NCBI GenBank assembly: GCA_905479575.1
Contig: CAJQNB010000032.1
Span: 1 to 64,000, forward strand
Reading direction: 5' to 3'
Origin: an uncultured Pseudophaeobacter sp.
GTDB taxonomy: Bacteria > Pseudomonadota > Alphaproteobacteria > Rhodobacterales > Rhodobacteraceae
Length of the DNA stretch: 64,000 nt
The notes beneath the pieces were generated by a model. The model was not told the DNA's origin and made no database searches. It worked only from the letters and a program-made list of their open reading frames with translations. Position 1 is the stretch's first letter, and the number at the start of each line of letters is the position of its first letter. The position numbers were made by a program, and so were the translations under genes. Shown one piece after another: positions 38,995 to 47,985 of this stretch.

Positions 38995-39028
38995 AGAAAA
39001 AAGGGGCGCCTCAAAGCGCCCCTTTTTT
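38995..39028. terminator. Bidirectional terminator between AttH gene and usp
   Basis: GGGGCGC and GCGCCCC (39003-39009 and 39016-39022) flank CTCAAA, with A-rich sequence on the left and TTTTTT on the right. It can end both convergent transcripts. Confidence 0.9.
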
Positions 39029-39059
39029 GATTTTCAAACCAGGTCTTCAGGTTGGGTCG

Positions 39060-39503
39060 TCAGGCTTTTGGCCCGCGCACAACAAAGACCGAGCACTCTG
39101 AATGACGGATGACCCGGGCCGCATTGGGGCCCAGCAAATAGTCCTTCAGATCAGGCTTATGCGCCCCAACCACGATCAGGTCGCTGTCAGCGGCCTCGGC
39201 CACCTTCAGGATCTCCTGATAGGCGGTGCCGGTGGCAACCACATGGCGGATCTTGGCATTGCGCTCTTGCCCCAGGATCTCGGCGCAGATGCTTTTGAGC
39301 GTGGCTGTGGTTTCCTCGACTGCCTTTTCATGGTGGTGGCTTTCAAAGAACCCAGAAACCCAGCTTTCGCCAAAGTCAGGCAGAACATTCACCACATCCA
39401 ATTGCGCCCCGTCCAGGTCGGCCATTCTGGCCGCCTGTTCGAGTACCATTTTATCAGTGGCCTTGTCGCTCAGCTCCACCGCGCACAGGACAGATTTGAT
39501 CAT
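39060..39503 (-). CDS. Universal stress protein (UspA family)
   Basis: A 147-residue UspA-fold protein: KSVLCAVELSDKATDKMVLEQA at the start and a C-terminal VVGAHKPDLKDYLLGPNAARVIRHSECSVFVV corresponding to the ATP-binding G-2x-G-9x-G region, though the motif is not canonical (GAH, then GPN). It is the last gene of the TRAP operon and overlaps the permease stop by an ATGA junction. Usp proteins linked to TRAP systems are thought to regulate transport through nucleotide binding. Confidence 0.87.
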   Translation of the reverse strand: MIKSVLCAVELSDKATDKMVLEQAARMADLDGAQLDVVNVLPDFGESWVSGFFESHHHEKAVEETTATLKSICAEILGQERNAKIRHVVATGTAYQEILKVAEAADSDLIVVGAHKPDLKDYLLGPNAARVIRHSECSVFVVRGPKA

Positions 39504-42500
39504 GCTGGATCTCCTTCTCTGCGGACGCGGCCGCGTTGCATCATGGCTATCAGACCCAGCAGCAACAGCGCTGGAATGAACACCAACTCCTTGGGCAGCT
39601 GATCAACTGGTGCCAGGATTTCCTTCACAAAAACAGGGCTGTCCCCGTAAAAGTCAAAGCTGCCCAGGTCTTGTTCCGCCGGGGTGCCAAAGCCCGGTGC
39701 ATCCAGGTTCATCTGGCTGCCTTCGGGCAACAGGATCAGCCCGGCCTTTTCAGCCAAAGCAGCGCCATCCAAGCCTTCGATCGCTTCGACAATCAGCGTT
39801 GTTGAGGCAATTTCACCAGTGTCAAAATCAGGCCCTTCGATGGTCAAGCGCAGCTCTTGCCCCGCCTCAGCCGTCCCAAGCGCCTGCACCAGTTCGGTTG
39901 GAGCAACTTCCGTGTGGGCCGGCATTATCCGGTTCATAAAAAAGTCCGGACGGAACAGCGCAAAGGCGACAAAGACCAACAGAAAGCTTTCATAGATCTT
40001 ACTGCGGGTGACAAAGTAGCCCATGGTGCCAGCGGTAAAGACCAGGATGGCAATGGTAGCGGATATGGCAACCAATATGCCTTGGGTCCAGGTGACATCT
40101 ATCAACAACAGGTCCGTGTTGAAGATAAAGACAAAGGGCAAAGCCACTGTTCGCAAACTATAAAAGAAGGCGACAAAACCAGTACGGATGGCGTCACCGC
40201 CGGACACAGCGGCAGCCGCAAAGCTGGCAAGCCCCACCGGTGGCGTCACATCGGCCATGATCCCAAAGTAGAACACAAACAGATGCACCGCGATCAGTGG
40301 CACGATCAGACCAGACTGCGCGCCTAGTTCCACCACAACCCCCGCCATCAGCGAACTGACAACGATATAGTTGGCGGTTGTGGGCAACCCCATGCCCAGC
40401 ACCAAAGACAACAGACCAACACAAAGCAGAACAAAAACCAGAATGGTCCCGGTCATGTCTGCGGCGCGTTCGGCCACGGTGCCCTGAAAGCTGGTAATGC
40501 CAACAAAATCGGTCAGCGGGCTGATCGCGTGAACCGCCATTGCGCTCAGATAGGTGAGTCCATAGGCCATGGTTTCCACCAGATCGGCCATCACCTGACC
40601 CACACCTGTCAGCGTTACCGTGCCCACGATCACTCCGGCCGTCGCCGTTGCAAGGGCGATACCGATCATATTGCGAGAGCCGTCAATCAAGCCGCTCCAC
40701 AGGTCGTGGCACCCCTCAACAAATGTTGCTACGATATTGCTTTGTTTGCGGAAAAACGCCTTGATCGGTTTTTGGGTCAACAGGATGACAAAGAGCAGCG
40801 CCGTGGCCCAGAAGGCCGAAAGCCCCGGGGATTTTTGCTCGATCATCAGGAAATACACCAGAACCACGATGGGCAGCATATAGTGCAAACCTGCTTTGTA
40901 GATCTTGGCGATTTCCGGCAGTTCGACCTCTTTGGCGTTGGGGTCATCCGGTTCCAGATCATCAATGCTGGAGGCCAGGGCCACCAGAGCCACATAGATC
41001 GCAAAGACCACGCCAAACATCAAAACGCCCGCAATACTGGGCACCCACCTATAGGCTGCCTCCACCGGGAACTGACTGCCGTAGCACAGTCCGGCAAAGA
41101 CTGCGAAAAAGCTGGCCATGCCAAGAATGGTGCGGGTCATGTGGACTTCGCGGTTGCCCAGGGTTGGCATGTTGCGTTTCACCGCCTCCAGGTGCACGAT
41201 ATAGACCAGTGCGATATAGGAAATCGCCGCCGGCAGAAAGGCGTGGGTGATCACCTCGACATAAGAAATGCCGACATACTCCACCATCAAAAAGGCCGCA
41301 GCCCCCATCACCGGCGGCATGATCTGCCCGTTCACAGACGAGGCCACCTCGACCGATCCGGCCTGCTCTGACGAGAAGCCAACCCGCTTCATCAGCGGAA
41401 TGGTAAAGGTGCCGGTGGTGACCACATTGGCAATCGAAGAGCCAGAGATCAGACCGGTCGCAGCAGAGCCAACAACGGCCGCCTTGGCCGGACCACCGCG
41501 CAGGTGACCCAGCGCGCCAAAGGCCATTTTAATAAAGTAGTTCCCTGCCCCGGCCTTATCAAGAAGAGCGCCGAAGAGCACAAAAAGAAAGACAAATTTG
41601 GTCGAGACCCCAAGTGCGATACCAAAGACACCTTCCGAGGTGATCCACATATGGCTCATCGCTTTTTTCAGGCTTGCGCCTTTCCAGCGAATGACTTCTG
41701 GCACCCAGTCAGAGGAGCCGAAGAAAACGTAGGCCAGAAAAATCGTGGCAATAATCGCCATGGCCGGCCCCAGTGCGCGGCGGGCCGCCTCGAACAGGAT
41801 CAACAGGCCCGCAAGGGCGTAAAACTTGTCGATGTCATCCGCCAGGCCGCCACTGTCGACGATCTTTTGATAGTTCAGATAGCCATAGATGGCGACAAAA
41901 ACCCCGGCGCCCGCCAAAGCCCAGTCCTGAACCGGGACAAAACCGCCTTCGGGGGGTTTCCATTGACGCACATAGGACAGCACAAACCAGGCGCCCATCG
42001 CTAGGGCCAGTATCAGCGCGACAGCCTGCAGGGTGCTGCTCCAGCCGTCCAGCAGGTATTGGCCCAGAATGGCAAAGGCGCTGTAAAACAACACCACAAT
42101 CGCGGCGAACATACCAAGGGCACTGACGAGGCGTTCCACGCCACTCGCGACACCAGATCCATTCAGGAAGGTTGGCGCCACCAGCGCCAGCGCAACCACT
42201 GCGCCAATTGCCACAGCCACATTGATGGAGATATCCGGCGAGACCGTGATCATCACTGCGACCGTAAAGGCCCCCAGCCCCAGAACCGTGCCCAAATGCC
42301 CAAGGGCAAAGGAAATCAGATTGCGGCTTTCGCGGCCCATCGCTGGATAGGCCATGAAGCCCAGCATCAGCGCAAAGGCGAGATGGATCAGGCGCGAGTT
42401 ATTATTGACCGCGCCCGGTAGCAGGTAGTTTGCCAGCGGTGAGGCGAGAATGACTTGAAAAACGGACCAGCTAACAGCGATGACAGCAAGGGAGAGACCC

Positions 42501-42601
42501 ACTGCTCCGACCGGGTTGCGCGCACCCGCATCGGAGGAGGCAACCAGTTCCTGCAGTTCATCTTCGCTAAGCGGTCGATTTCCCTGAGCATCGGATGTCA
42601 T
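39500..42601 (-). CDS. TRAP transporter 4TM/12TM fused permease
   Basis: A 1033-residue membrane protein in which the small (DctQ-like) and large (DctM-like) TRAP subunits are fused, as in TAXI-type systems. Conserved large-subunit segments include GGPAKAAVVGSAATGLISGSSIANVVTTGTFTIPLMKRVGF and GLPTTANYIVVSSLMAGV. A soluble C-terminal part of about 130 residues (from about 890) precedes two last helices and may be regulatory. The substrate is unknown; TAXI systems often move dicarboxylates, glutamate or related acids using a sodium gradient. Confidence 0.92.
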   Translation of the reverse strand: MTSDAQGNRPLSEDELQELVASSDAGARNPVGAVGLSLAVIAVSWSVFQVILASPLANYLLPGAVNNNSRLIHLAFALMLGFMAYPAMGRESRNLISFALGHLGTVLGLGAFTVAVMITVSPDISINVAVAIGAVVALALVAPTFLNGSGVASGVERLVSALGMFAAIVVLFYSAFAILGQYLLDGWSSTLQAVALILALAMGAWFVLSYVRQWKPPEGGFVPVQDWALAGAGVFVAIYGYLNYQKIVDSGGLADDIDKFYALAGLLILFEAARRALGPAMAIIATIFLAYVFFGSSDWVPEVIRWKGASLKKAMSHMWITSEGVFGIALGVSTKFVFLFVLFGALLDKAGAGNYFIKMAFGALGHLRGGPAKAAVVGSAATGLISGSSIANVVTTGTFTIPLMKRVGFSSEQAGSVEVASSVNGQIMPPVMGAAAFLMVEYVGISYVEVITHAFLPAAISYIALVYIVHLEAVKRNMPTLGNREVHMTRTILGMASFFAVFAGLCYGSQFPVEAAYRWVPSIAGVLMFGVVFAIYVALVALASSIDDLEPDDPNAKEVELPEIAKIYKAGLHYMLPIVVLVYFLMIEQKSPGLSAFWATALLFVILLTQKPIKAFFRKQSNIVATFVEGCHDLWSGLIDGSRNMIGIALATATAGVIVGTVTLTGVGQVMADLVETMAYGLTYLSAMAVHAISPLTDFVGITSFQGTVAERAADMTGTILVFVLLCVGLLSLVLGMGLPTTANYIVVSSLMAGVVVELGAQSGLIVPLIAVHLFVFYFGIMADVTPPVGLASFAAAAVSGGDAIRTGFVAFFYSLRTVALPFVFIFNTDLLLIDVTWTQGILVAISATIAILVFTAGTMGYFVTRSKIYESFLLVFVAFALFRPDFFMNRIMPAHTEVAPTELVQALGTAEAGQELRLTIEGPDFDTGEIASTTLIVEAIEGLDGAALAEKAGLILLPEGSQMNLDAPGFGTPAEQDLGSFDFYGDSPVFVKEILAPVDQLPKELVFIPALLLLGLIAMMQRGRVRREGDPA

Positions 42602-42704
42602 GGATAATCTCCCATACAGAAGTGATCCGCCCTATGGAGAAAGCCCCCAGTTTCGGACCCTGTCTGATATTATTGGTTTTGGGGGGGTCCCCTTCGTAAA
42701 TTGA

Positions 42705-42728
42705 AAGGGGCACGAAATCGCGCCCCTT
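42705..42728 (-). terminator. Hairpin between binding-protein and permease genes (attenuator-like)
   Basis: AAGGGGC (42705-42711) and GCCCCTT (42722-42728) form a stem with further partial inner pairing. It lies just after the solute-binding-protein stop and before the permease start, without a long T run. Such hairpins commonly keep binding-protein mRNA more abundant than permease mRNA. Confidence 0.5.
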
Positions 42729-42746
42729 CCTATGTCGTTGGATTTA

Positions 42747-43712
42747 TTATTCAATCCAACCTTTTTCACGGTAGTATTTCGCCGCGCCGTCATGCAGCGG
42801 TGCAGACAGACCATCGGCGATCATTTCTTCAGCCTTCAGATTTGCAAAGGCAGGATGCAGTTTGCGGAAGGCGTCAAAGTTTTCAAATACCGATTTCACA
42901 ACCGCATAGACGGCCTCGTCCGGAACATCGGTGGAGGAGACAAAGGTCGCGCCAACACCAAAGGTCTGGGTATCCGCATCCGACCCGCGGTACATGCCGC
43001 CGGGGATGGTGGCGGTACGGTAAAAGGCGTTGTCGTCAACCAGTTTGGTCACAGCGTCGCCATCAACGGTTACCAGGACGGAATCACAGGCTGTGGTGGC
43101 TTCCTGGATCGAACCGGAAGGGTGGCCAACGGTATAGACCATGGCGTCGATCTGGTTGTCACACAGAGCTGCGGACTGTTCAGCCGCTTTCAGCTCGGTC
43201 GCCAGTGCAAAGTCTTCCATGCCCCAGCCTTTGGCATTCATCAGCACTTCCATGGTGCCGCGCTGACCAGAGCCCGGGTTGCCGATGTTGACGCGCTTAC
43301 CCTTCAGATCGTCAAAGGTGGTGATGCCGGCGCCGGCCCGTGCCACAACGGTAAAGGGCTCGGGATGCACAGAGAAGACGGCGCGCAGACTTTCATAGGG
43401 GCCTTTTTCAGAGAACTTGGAGGTTCCGTGATAGGCATGGTGCTGCCAGTCAGACTGGGCAACGCCAAACTGCAATTCGCCTTCGCGGATGGTGTTGATG
43501 TTGTAGACGGAGCCACCGGTGGATTCCACCGCGCATTTGAACCCGTGCTCTTTGCGGCTCTTGTTCACCAGACGGCAAATCGCGCCACCGGTTGGGTAAT
43601 ACACACCTGTTACACCACCGGTGCCGATGGTGATGTACTCCTGCGCCTGCGCAGCCGGGGCCATAAAGGCCGCCGTGACCAAGGCACCCACGGTTAGTTT
43701 TGTATGTTTCAT
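42747..43712 (-). CDS. TAXI family TRAP solute-binding protein
   Basis: A 321-residue periplasmic binding protein starting at ATG 43712 (GGGAGA upstream). The signal peptide is about residues 1-24, ending APAAQAQ. YITIGTGGVTGVYYPTGGAICRLVN is the diagnostic TAXI N-terminus, followed by GVAQSDWQHHAYHG and NIGNPGSGQRGTMEVLM. It delivers substrate to the fused permease encoded 145 bp downstream. Confidence 0.94.
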   Translation of the reverse strand: MKHTKLTVGALVTAAFMAPAAQAQEYITIGTGGVTGVYYPTGGAICRLVNKSRKEHGFKCAVESTGGSVYNINTIREGELQFGVAQSDWQHHAYHGTSKFSEKGPYESLRAVFSVHPEPFTVVARAGAGITTFDDLKGKRVNIGNPGSGQRGTMEVLMNAKGWGMEDFALATELKAAEQSAALCDNQIDAMVYTVGHPSGSIQEATTACDSVLVTVDGDAVTKLVDDNAFYRTATIPGGMYRGSDADTQTFGVGATFVSSTDVPDEAVYAVVKSVFENFDAFRKLHPAFANLKAEEMIADGLSAPLHDGAAKYYREKGWIE

Positions 43713-44633
43713 GTTTGGTTTTCTCCCACGATGTTTTTCATGAAATTTCACCGCTCTACGTTGGAACGGCGATAGGCATGCACTCACTCTTGTTTCATCC
43801 AGTACCACGCGGCCAACAGAATGAATGAGGGGTGATCATATTGCACTCTCCCAAGCTAGCCCCTTGCGGTCCCGACCTGTCAAGCGCTTCAAAATCAAGC
43901 GATGTGGATGAGACGGCACTTTTCTCGCATGTGACAAAAGCCCGCCAATTTTCCCCTGTGCCCTCCCCCTCAAGAGTCGCAGCAGTGTGGCAGATTGCCG
44001 CAGGTTAGTGCAAGAGCGAACTCGGCCTGATTAAGGGTCGCCGGTGGGTTCTGCGGGGATTAGGTGGAAAATCAGAACGAAGCATTCGTTTTCCAGATCA
44101 ATTACTGTCTCATGCCGCTCATTGGTAAAAGTGCCGCGAACCAAACGGTACAGCCTAACCGCGAGCCATTTGATCTTACTTAGCAACTTGGTCGCAGACA
44201 ACCCTAAGGTAAAAGACTTCAGCGCCCTCGATAGATGCCTATCAGCGGCGTCTATCGAGGGCGCCGATGGTTTGGTGCCCCCGGTTTGCTGTCCCCCCAT
44301 TGATCTGAAGCCTGAATACTGCCCACCCTCGCGAAAGTGGCAGATCATTCTTACTGCCGCCTTTGAGCGGGGCCTGCAGGCAGGCAACACGGGCGCCTAG
44401 ATCGCCGCACCAAAGGGCTAAACAAAGCCGACCAGAGAGCCAGACAGGTCGACAAAGCAAAGGAACCGGGGAGGGTCAGAACACGCCTCTGTGGTATGTT
44501 TTATGAAGAAGTGGTCGCACTGCCACCTTTAGATCTGTCATAAAGGTACAATCAAAATCAGCCAGGTTGGCTGTACCACTTTATTGCGACCTGCGCCTAG
44601 CACTTGCAGGTTACGCCCTTGCGGAGATCACTC
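43713..44633. other. 0.9-kb interval without a convincing gene
   Basis: Contains the TAXI operon promoter at the left and the mtnA promoter at the right. Two overlapping frames of 118-119 codons, one per strand, occupy 44031-44400, but neither resembles a known family nor has a clear ribosome binding site. Nested palindromes GGTACA/TGTACC and CAGCCA/TGGCTG lie at 44545-44577, upstream of mtnA. The 14-bp hairpin at 44222-44264 is listed separately. It may be a decayed gene or a structured RNA. Confidence 0.4.
44222..44264. repeat. 14-bp perfect inverted repeat with 15-nt loop
   Basis: GCGCCCTCGATAGA at 44222-44235 and its exact complement at 44251-44264. No T run follows on either strand, so it is not a typical terminator. 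It is the most prominent structure in the long non-coding interval before mtnA. Confidence 0.5.
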
Positions 44634-45761
44634 ATGAAAGTTGACGGCACGCCCTATAGATCCCTGTGGTGGGACACTGACGCCGAGGCCCTGCAAATCA
44701 TTGATCAAAGATGGCTGCCCCATGACTTTCGGATCGAACAGCTGGACAGCCTGCAGGGTTTTGCCAGTGCGATCAAGGATATGCATGTGCGCGGCGCGCC
44801 TCTTATTGGGGCCACGGCCGCCTATGGAATGGCGCTGGCCATGCGCCAGGATCCTAGCGACGCCGCACTGCAACAGGCCTGGGAGGCCCTCAATCAAACC
44901 CGCCCCACCGCCATTAACCTCAGGTGGGCCTTGAACCGGTGCCGGAATCTGTTGCTGGGCATGCCTCTGGAGCAGCGTCGCCAGGCTGCGCTGTCTCTGG
45001 CGCATGAAATCGCTGACGAAGATGTGGAGATCAACCGCCGCATCGGTGAACACGGGTTAAAACTGATCCAAGACATCGCCGCCCAGAAAAGTGACGATAG
45101 CCCGGTGCGCCTGCTGACCCATTGCAACGCCGGTTGGATTGCTACGGTTGACTGGGGCACCGCCACCAGCCCGATGTACCACGCCCATGATGCCGGCATC
45201 CCGTTGCATGTCTGGGTGGATGAGACCCGCCCCCGCAACCAGGGGGCGCTGACCGCCTGGGAGCTGGGCAGCCATGGCATCAGCCATAGCTACATCACGG
45301 ACAACGCCGGCGGGCATCTGATGCAACACGGGTTGGTTGATATGGTGATCACCGGAACCGACCGCACCACCCGGCAGGGGGATGTCTGCAACAAGATCGG
45401 CACCTATCTCAAAGCTCTGGCGGCTAAAGACAACAATATTCCCTTTTATGTCGCCCTGCCCTCACCCACGATCGACTGGACGGTGTTGGACGGGATCTCG
45501 GAAATACCAATCGAAGACCGCGCCGCAGCAGAGGTAAGCCATATTCAGGGCCGTACAGATACAGGCGAAATATCGACCGTACAGGTGACACCGGAGGGGA
45601 CTTCTGTCAGCAATCCGGCCTTTGATGTGACCCCCAATCATCTGGTGACGGGCCTGATCACCGAACGTGGCGTCTGCGCCGCATCTGAGGCTGGACTGGC
45701 GGCATTGTTCCCGGATATGGCCCCACCTGCCGCCACGGCAAAGGTCTCCGCCAATGTCTAG
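44634..45761 (+). CDS. mtnA: S-methyl-5-thioribose-1-phosphate isomerase
   Basis: A 375-residue MtnA starting at ATG 44634 (GGAG eight bases upstream). It converts methylthioribose-1-phosphate to methylthioribulose-1-phosphate. [41 protein letters not shown] (catalytic Cys), [18 protein letters not shown] and [24 protein letters not shown] (catalytic Asp) are all conserved. It overlaps the downstream aldolase gene by 8 bp. Confidence 0.95.
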   Translation: MKVDGTPYRSLWWDTDAEALQIIDQRWLPHDFRIEQLDSLQGFASAIKDMHVRGAPLIGATAAYGMALAMRQDPSDAALQQAWEALNQTRPTAINLRWALNRCRNLLLGMPLEQRRQAALSLAHEIADEDVEINRRIGEHGLKLIQDIAAQKSDDSPVRLLTHCNAGWIATVDWGTATSPMYHAHDAGIPLHVWVDETRPRNQGALTAWELGSHGISHSYITDNAGGHLMQHGLVDMVITGTDRTTRQGDVCNKIGTYLKALAAKDNNIPFYVALPSPTIDWTVLDGISEIPIEDRAAAEVSHIQGRTDTGEISTVQVTPEGTSVSNPAFDVTPNHLVTGLITERGVCAASEAGLAALFPDMAPPAATAKVSANV

Positions 45762-46416
45762 GCCCTATTGCGATGACACTGCCACCCGGCAATCCATCAT
45801 TGACGCCTGTCTGGCGATGCAAGCTGCGGGCGTCAATCAAGGTGTGTCCGGCAATATTTCGCTGCGCACCACCGAGGGCATGCTGATCACGCCCTCTGGG
45901 GTGGAATATGAAAAGATGCGCCCCGACATGCTGGTGCTGATGCCACTGGATGGCTCTCAGATGCGCACAGGCCAGATGAAACCCTCGTCGGAATGGCAGT
46001 TTCACCGGGATATTCTTTTGGCCAAGCGCTCTGAAATGGCCGTGGTTCACGCCCACCCCACCTTTTGCACCGCGCTGGCGATGAACCATCAGCCGATCCC
46101 GGCCTGCCACTATATGGTGGCGGCCTTTGGTGGCGATGACGTCCCTGTGGCCGATTATGCGCTCTTTGGCAGCCAGGAGCTGTCGCGTCTGGTGGTTCAG
46201 GCCCTGCATCACAGATCAGCCTGCCTGATGGCCAACCACGGCGCAGTGGTTACCGGCGACAGCCTGCAGACTGCGCTGTGGCGGATGATGGAGCTCGAAA
46301 CCCTGGCCAAGGGCTATGTGACCTCTCTTACAATAGGCAGCCCAAAACTCCTGGGCGCAGACCAGATGAGTGAGGTCAAGCAAGCCTTTGCAGATTATGG
46401 CCGCACATCTCTTTGA
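45754..46416 (+). CDS. Class II aldolase/adducin family protein, probable methylthioribulose-1-phosphate aldolase
   Basis: A 220-residue zinc-dependent class II aldolase. [51 protein letters not shown] and LMANHGAVV supply the phosphate loop, acid/base residue and zinc histidines. Length and motifs are closer to fuculose-phosphate aldolases than to the dehydratase MtnB. Overlap with mtnA suggests it is the Ald2-type enzyme of the MTA shunt, which cleaves methylthioribulose-1-phosphate to DHAP and methylthioacetaldehyde. MtnB remains the alternative. Confidence 0.78.
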   Translation: MSRPYCDDTATRQSIIDACLAMQAAGVNQGVSGNISLRTTEGMLITPSGVEYEKMRPDMLVLMPLDGSQMRTGQMKPSSEWQFHRDILLAKRSEMAVVHAHPTFCTALAMNHQPIPACHYMVAAFGGDDVPVADYALFGSQELSRLVVQALHHRSACLMANHGAVVTGDSLQTALWRMMELETLAKGYVTSLTIGSPKLLGADQMSEVKQAFADYGRTSL

Positions 46417-46903
46417 ACAGATCATAAAAGCCGCGCACCGCTCTCGGCTGCTGGTGATTGTTCACGGCGCGTCGGCGATTGTAGTATCGCGCACCGTCCA
46501 CGGTGCTACCAATGGGCAATTCAGTAGAGTATCTTTTGGCGCAGATTGCGGCAGCTCAGATGTGAATCTTGGCTTCATTGATGCTGAAAAGGTGTTTAAT
46601 TTTAAATAACTTAGGTTTTTTCGGCGCTAAGGTGTGTGCAGAAATTTCCATCAACTAAAATAAATTTGGATTTCAATAATGCAGCAAGCCAGTCTATGCA
46701 CAGGCCAATTAGGCAGCACCCGATCGCACCCCTAGCCTCGACAGGCTACCTCATATCAGCCTTTTCAGCGCCGATATGAGCCCCTTATTGATAAGAGGCA
46801 AAACCTCATTGACACGGCGAGTTGAAACGTTTTGTCTGTCTCCGCTGAAACAGCCGACAGAAAATCTTTGTGTGATCAAAACCTTTTGAAAGAGGAAGTT
46901 ACC
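46417..46903. promoter_or_regulatory. AT-richer leader region upstream of the small peptide gene
   Basis: 487 bp with no gene-like frame and lower GC than the flanks. An inverted repeat CTCATATC/GATATGAG lies at 46750-46757 and 46773-46780, and a TTGACA hexamer at 46809-46814 could be a -35 element, though no good -10 follows at the right spacing. It probably holds the promoter for the peptide and thioesterase genes. Confidence 0.35.
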
Positions 46904-47002
46904 ATGAAATTGAATCCCAATAAAATCCTGACATTGAAGGGCAGCAAGGCAGCAGCCGCTCCGAAAGTCGGTGAACCAGCCCCACCGGGCAGTGGCTTCT
47001 AA
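46904..47002 (+). CDS. 32-residue peptide, candidate modified-peptide precursor
   Basis: A 33-codon frame (ATG to TAA) with AGAGGAAG ideally placed upstream. The product starts MKLNPNKILTLKGSK, has an Ala run (16-19) and ends EPAPPGSGF. A basic N-terminal half and a Pro/Gly-rich C-terminal half ending in Phe resemble the leader/core layout of ribosomal peptide precursors. No Cys is present, so lanthionine chemistry is excluded. It is 112 bp before a thioesterase gene and faces an HExxH protein of the peptide-modification type. Precursor function is inferred. Confidence 0.6.
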   Translation: MKLNPNKILTLKGSKAAAAPKVGEPAPPGSGF

Positions 47003-47114
47003 GCCAATCCGGCACGATATTCCGAATTCTGAAGAAAGCGGCGGCCTGCGAACTATCGGGCCGTCGCAAGCACCAGTAGAGCTTGCCCACAATATCGCAG
47101 AAACAAGAAACCTT

Positions 47115-47786
47115 ATGATGAGTTCAGACACACAGATCGACGAAACTTTTCGTTCGATTTCGCGTTTGTCCGACAATTGGCCAGGCCGGGCCGTCGGCCC
47201 CCGAGGGGTTGTAAGGTACCTGAATTCATCCGGATCTCTCGCGCCGATCCTATGGTTTTTCAATGCGGCGCACGAACCCGCAAGATTCCATGCAGCACTG
47301 GATCCGGAGCGGCCGTTTTTTGCGCTTCGCTCTCTCAACCTCATCATGAAACCATCGCCTGAGCGGGATGAAATTGGTGCCAACATGGCGAACCATCTTG
47401 CGGACGCTTTGACTGGCATGTTGCCCAAGGAGATTGCGGTTGTTGGTGGAAATTGCCAAGGAGCGCCATTTGCAATCTGTTTGGCACGGCGCCTGCTGGA
47501 ACTTGGACATGACATAAAATCCGTAGCCGCGATTGATGCCATTCCCGACTACACAATACCCGTTCCGGCGTTGCTCAATTTCGGCGCGGAGGCACCGGAA
47601 CGAAACCCCTTCCTGCAGGATCAGAGCATGACCGAGCAGCGGGTAGAAAACCTGTTTCCAGTATATGAGCAAGCCAGCCTGCCCTGTGGGCATGGCAAAT
47701 ACTTCGAGGCTGAAAACCTCCCCTACCTCATCGCGAACATCGAAAATTTCATAGGGACCCGCATTCGCGCCGAAGAGCATCTGTAA
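47115..47786 (+). CDS. Thioesterase-like alpha/beta hydrolase with Cys nucleophile
   Basis: A 223-residue type I thioesterase-fold protein of the NRPS/PKS kind (LAPILWFFNAAHEPARFHAAL, PFFALRSLN, LARRLLELGHDIKSVAAIDA). The nucleophile elbow reads GGNCQGA, so Cys (residue 114) replaces Ser; a late GHG supplies the probable catalytic His. I chose ATG 47115; a GTG at 46971 inside the peptide gene would add 48 residues and couple the two genes. A Cys thioesterase can favour acyl transfer or macrocyclisation over hydrolysis. Its 3' end overlaps the carrier-protein gene on the other strand by 38 bp. Confidence 0.75.
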   Translation: MMSSDTQIDETFRSISRLSDNWPGRAVGPRGVVRYLNSSGSLAPILWFFNAAHEPARFHAALDPERPFFALRSLNLIMKPSPERDEIGANMANHLADALTGMLPKEIAVVGGNCQGAPFAICLARRLLELGHDIKSVAAIDAIPDYTIPVPALLNFGAEAPERNPFLQDQSMTEQRVENLFPVYEQASLPCGHGKYFEAENLPYLIANIENFIGTRIRAEEHL

Positions 47787-47985
47787 GCGTTGCCGGGGTG
47801 GAATGAGAAAACAGAATGGATGGATGAACCTCCATGCCGAGGGGGCCTCCAATAAGACGACACAGGTCAACCGCTTTCAGGGAATCCCCACCTAGATCGA
47901 AAAAATCACTGTCCTGCGATACCTCGGCATCGGGAAAGCAGGTTTTAAAGGCGTCTTCGACGCAGGTGCTCAGTTCAAATGGCAT
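47749..47985 (-). CDS. Stand-alone acyl/peptidyl carrier protein
   Basis: A 78-residue carrier protein. The phosphopantetheine site is FFDLGGDSLKAVDL with Ser35, and HPSILFSHSTPATLTDAL completes the four-helix pattern; the GGDSLKAV form is nearer to NRPS-type PCPs than to fatty-acid ACP (DSLD). It overlaps the ligase stop by 11 bp. It presumably holds the acyl group activated by the ligase. No phosphopantetheinyl transferase is nearby. Confidence 0.85.
   Translation of the reverse strand: MPFELSTCVEDAFKTCFPDAEVSQDSDFFDLGGDSLKAVDLCRLIGGPLGMEVHPSILFSHSTPATLTDALRRECGSL

Noticed and set aside
40529-41371. 280-codon plus-strand frame
   Set aside because: Antisense to the TRAP permease, with His/Gln/Arg-rich content typical of the complement of membrane-protein codons.
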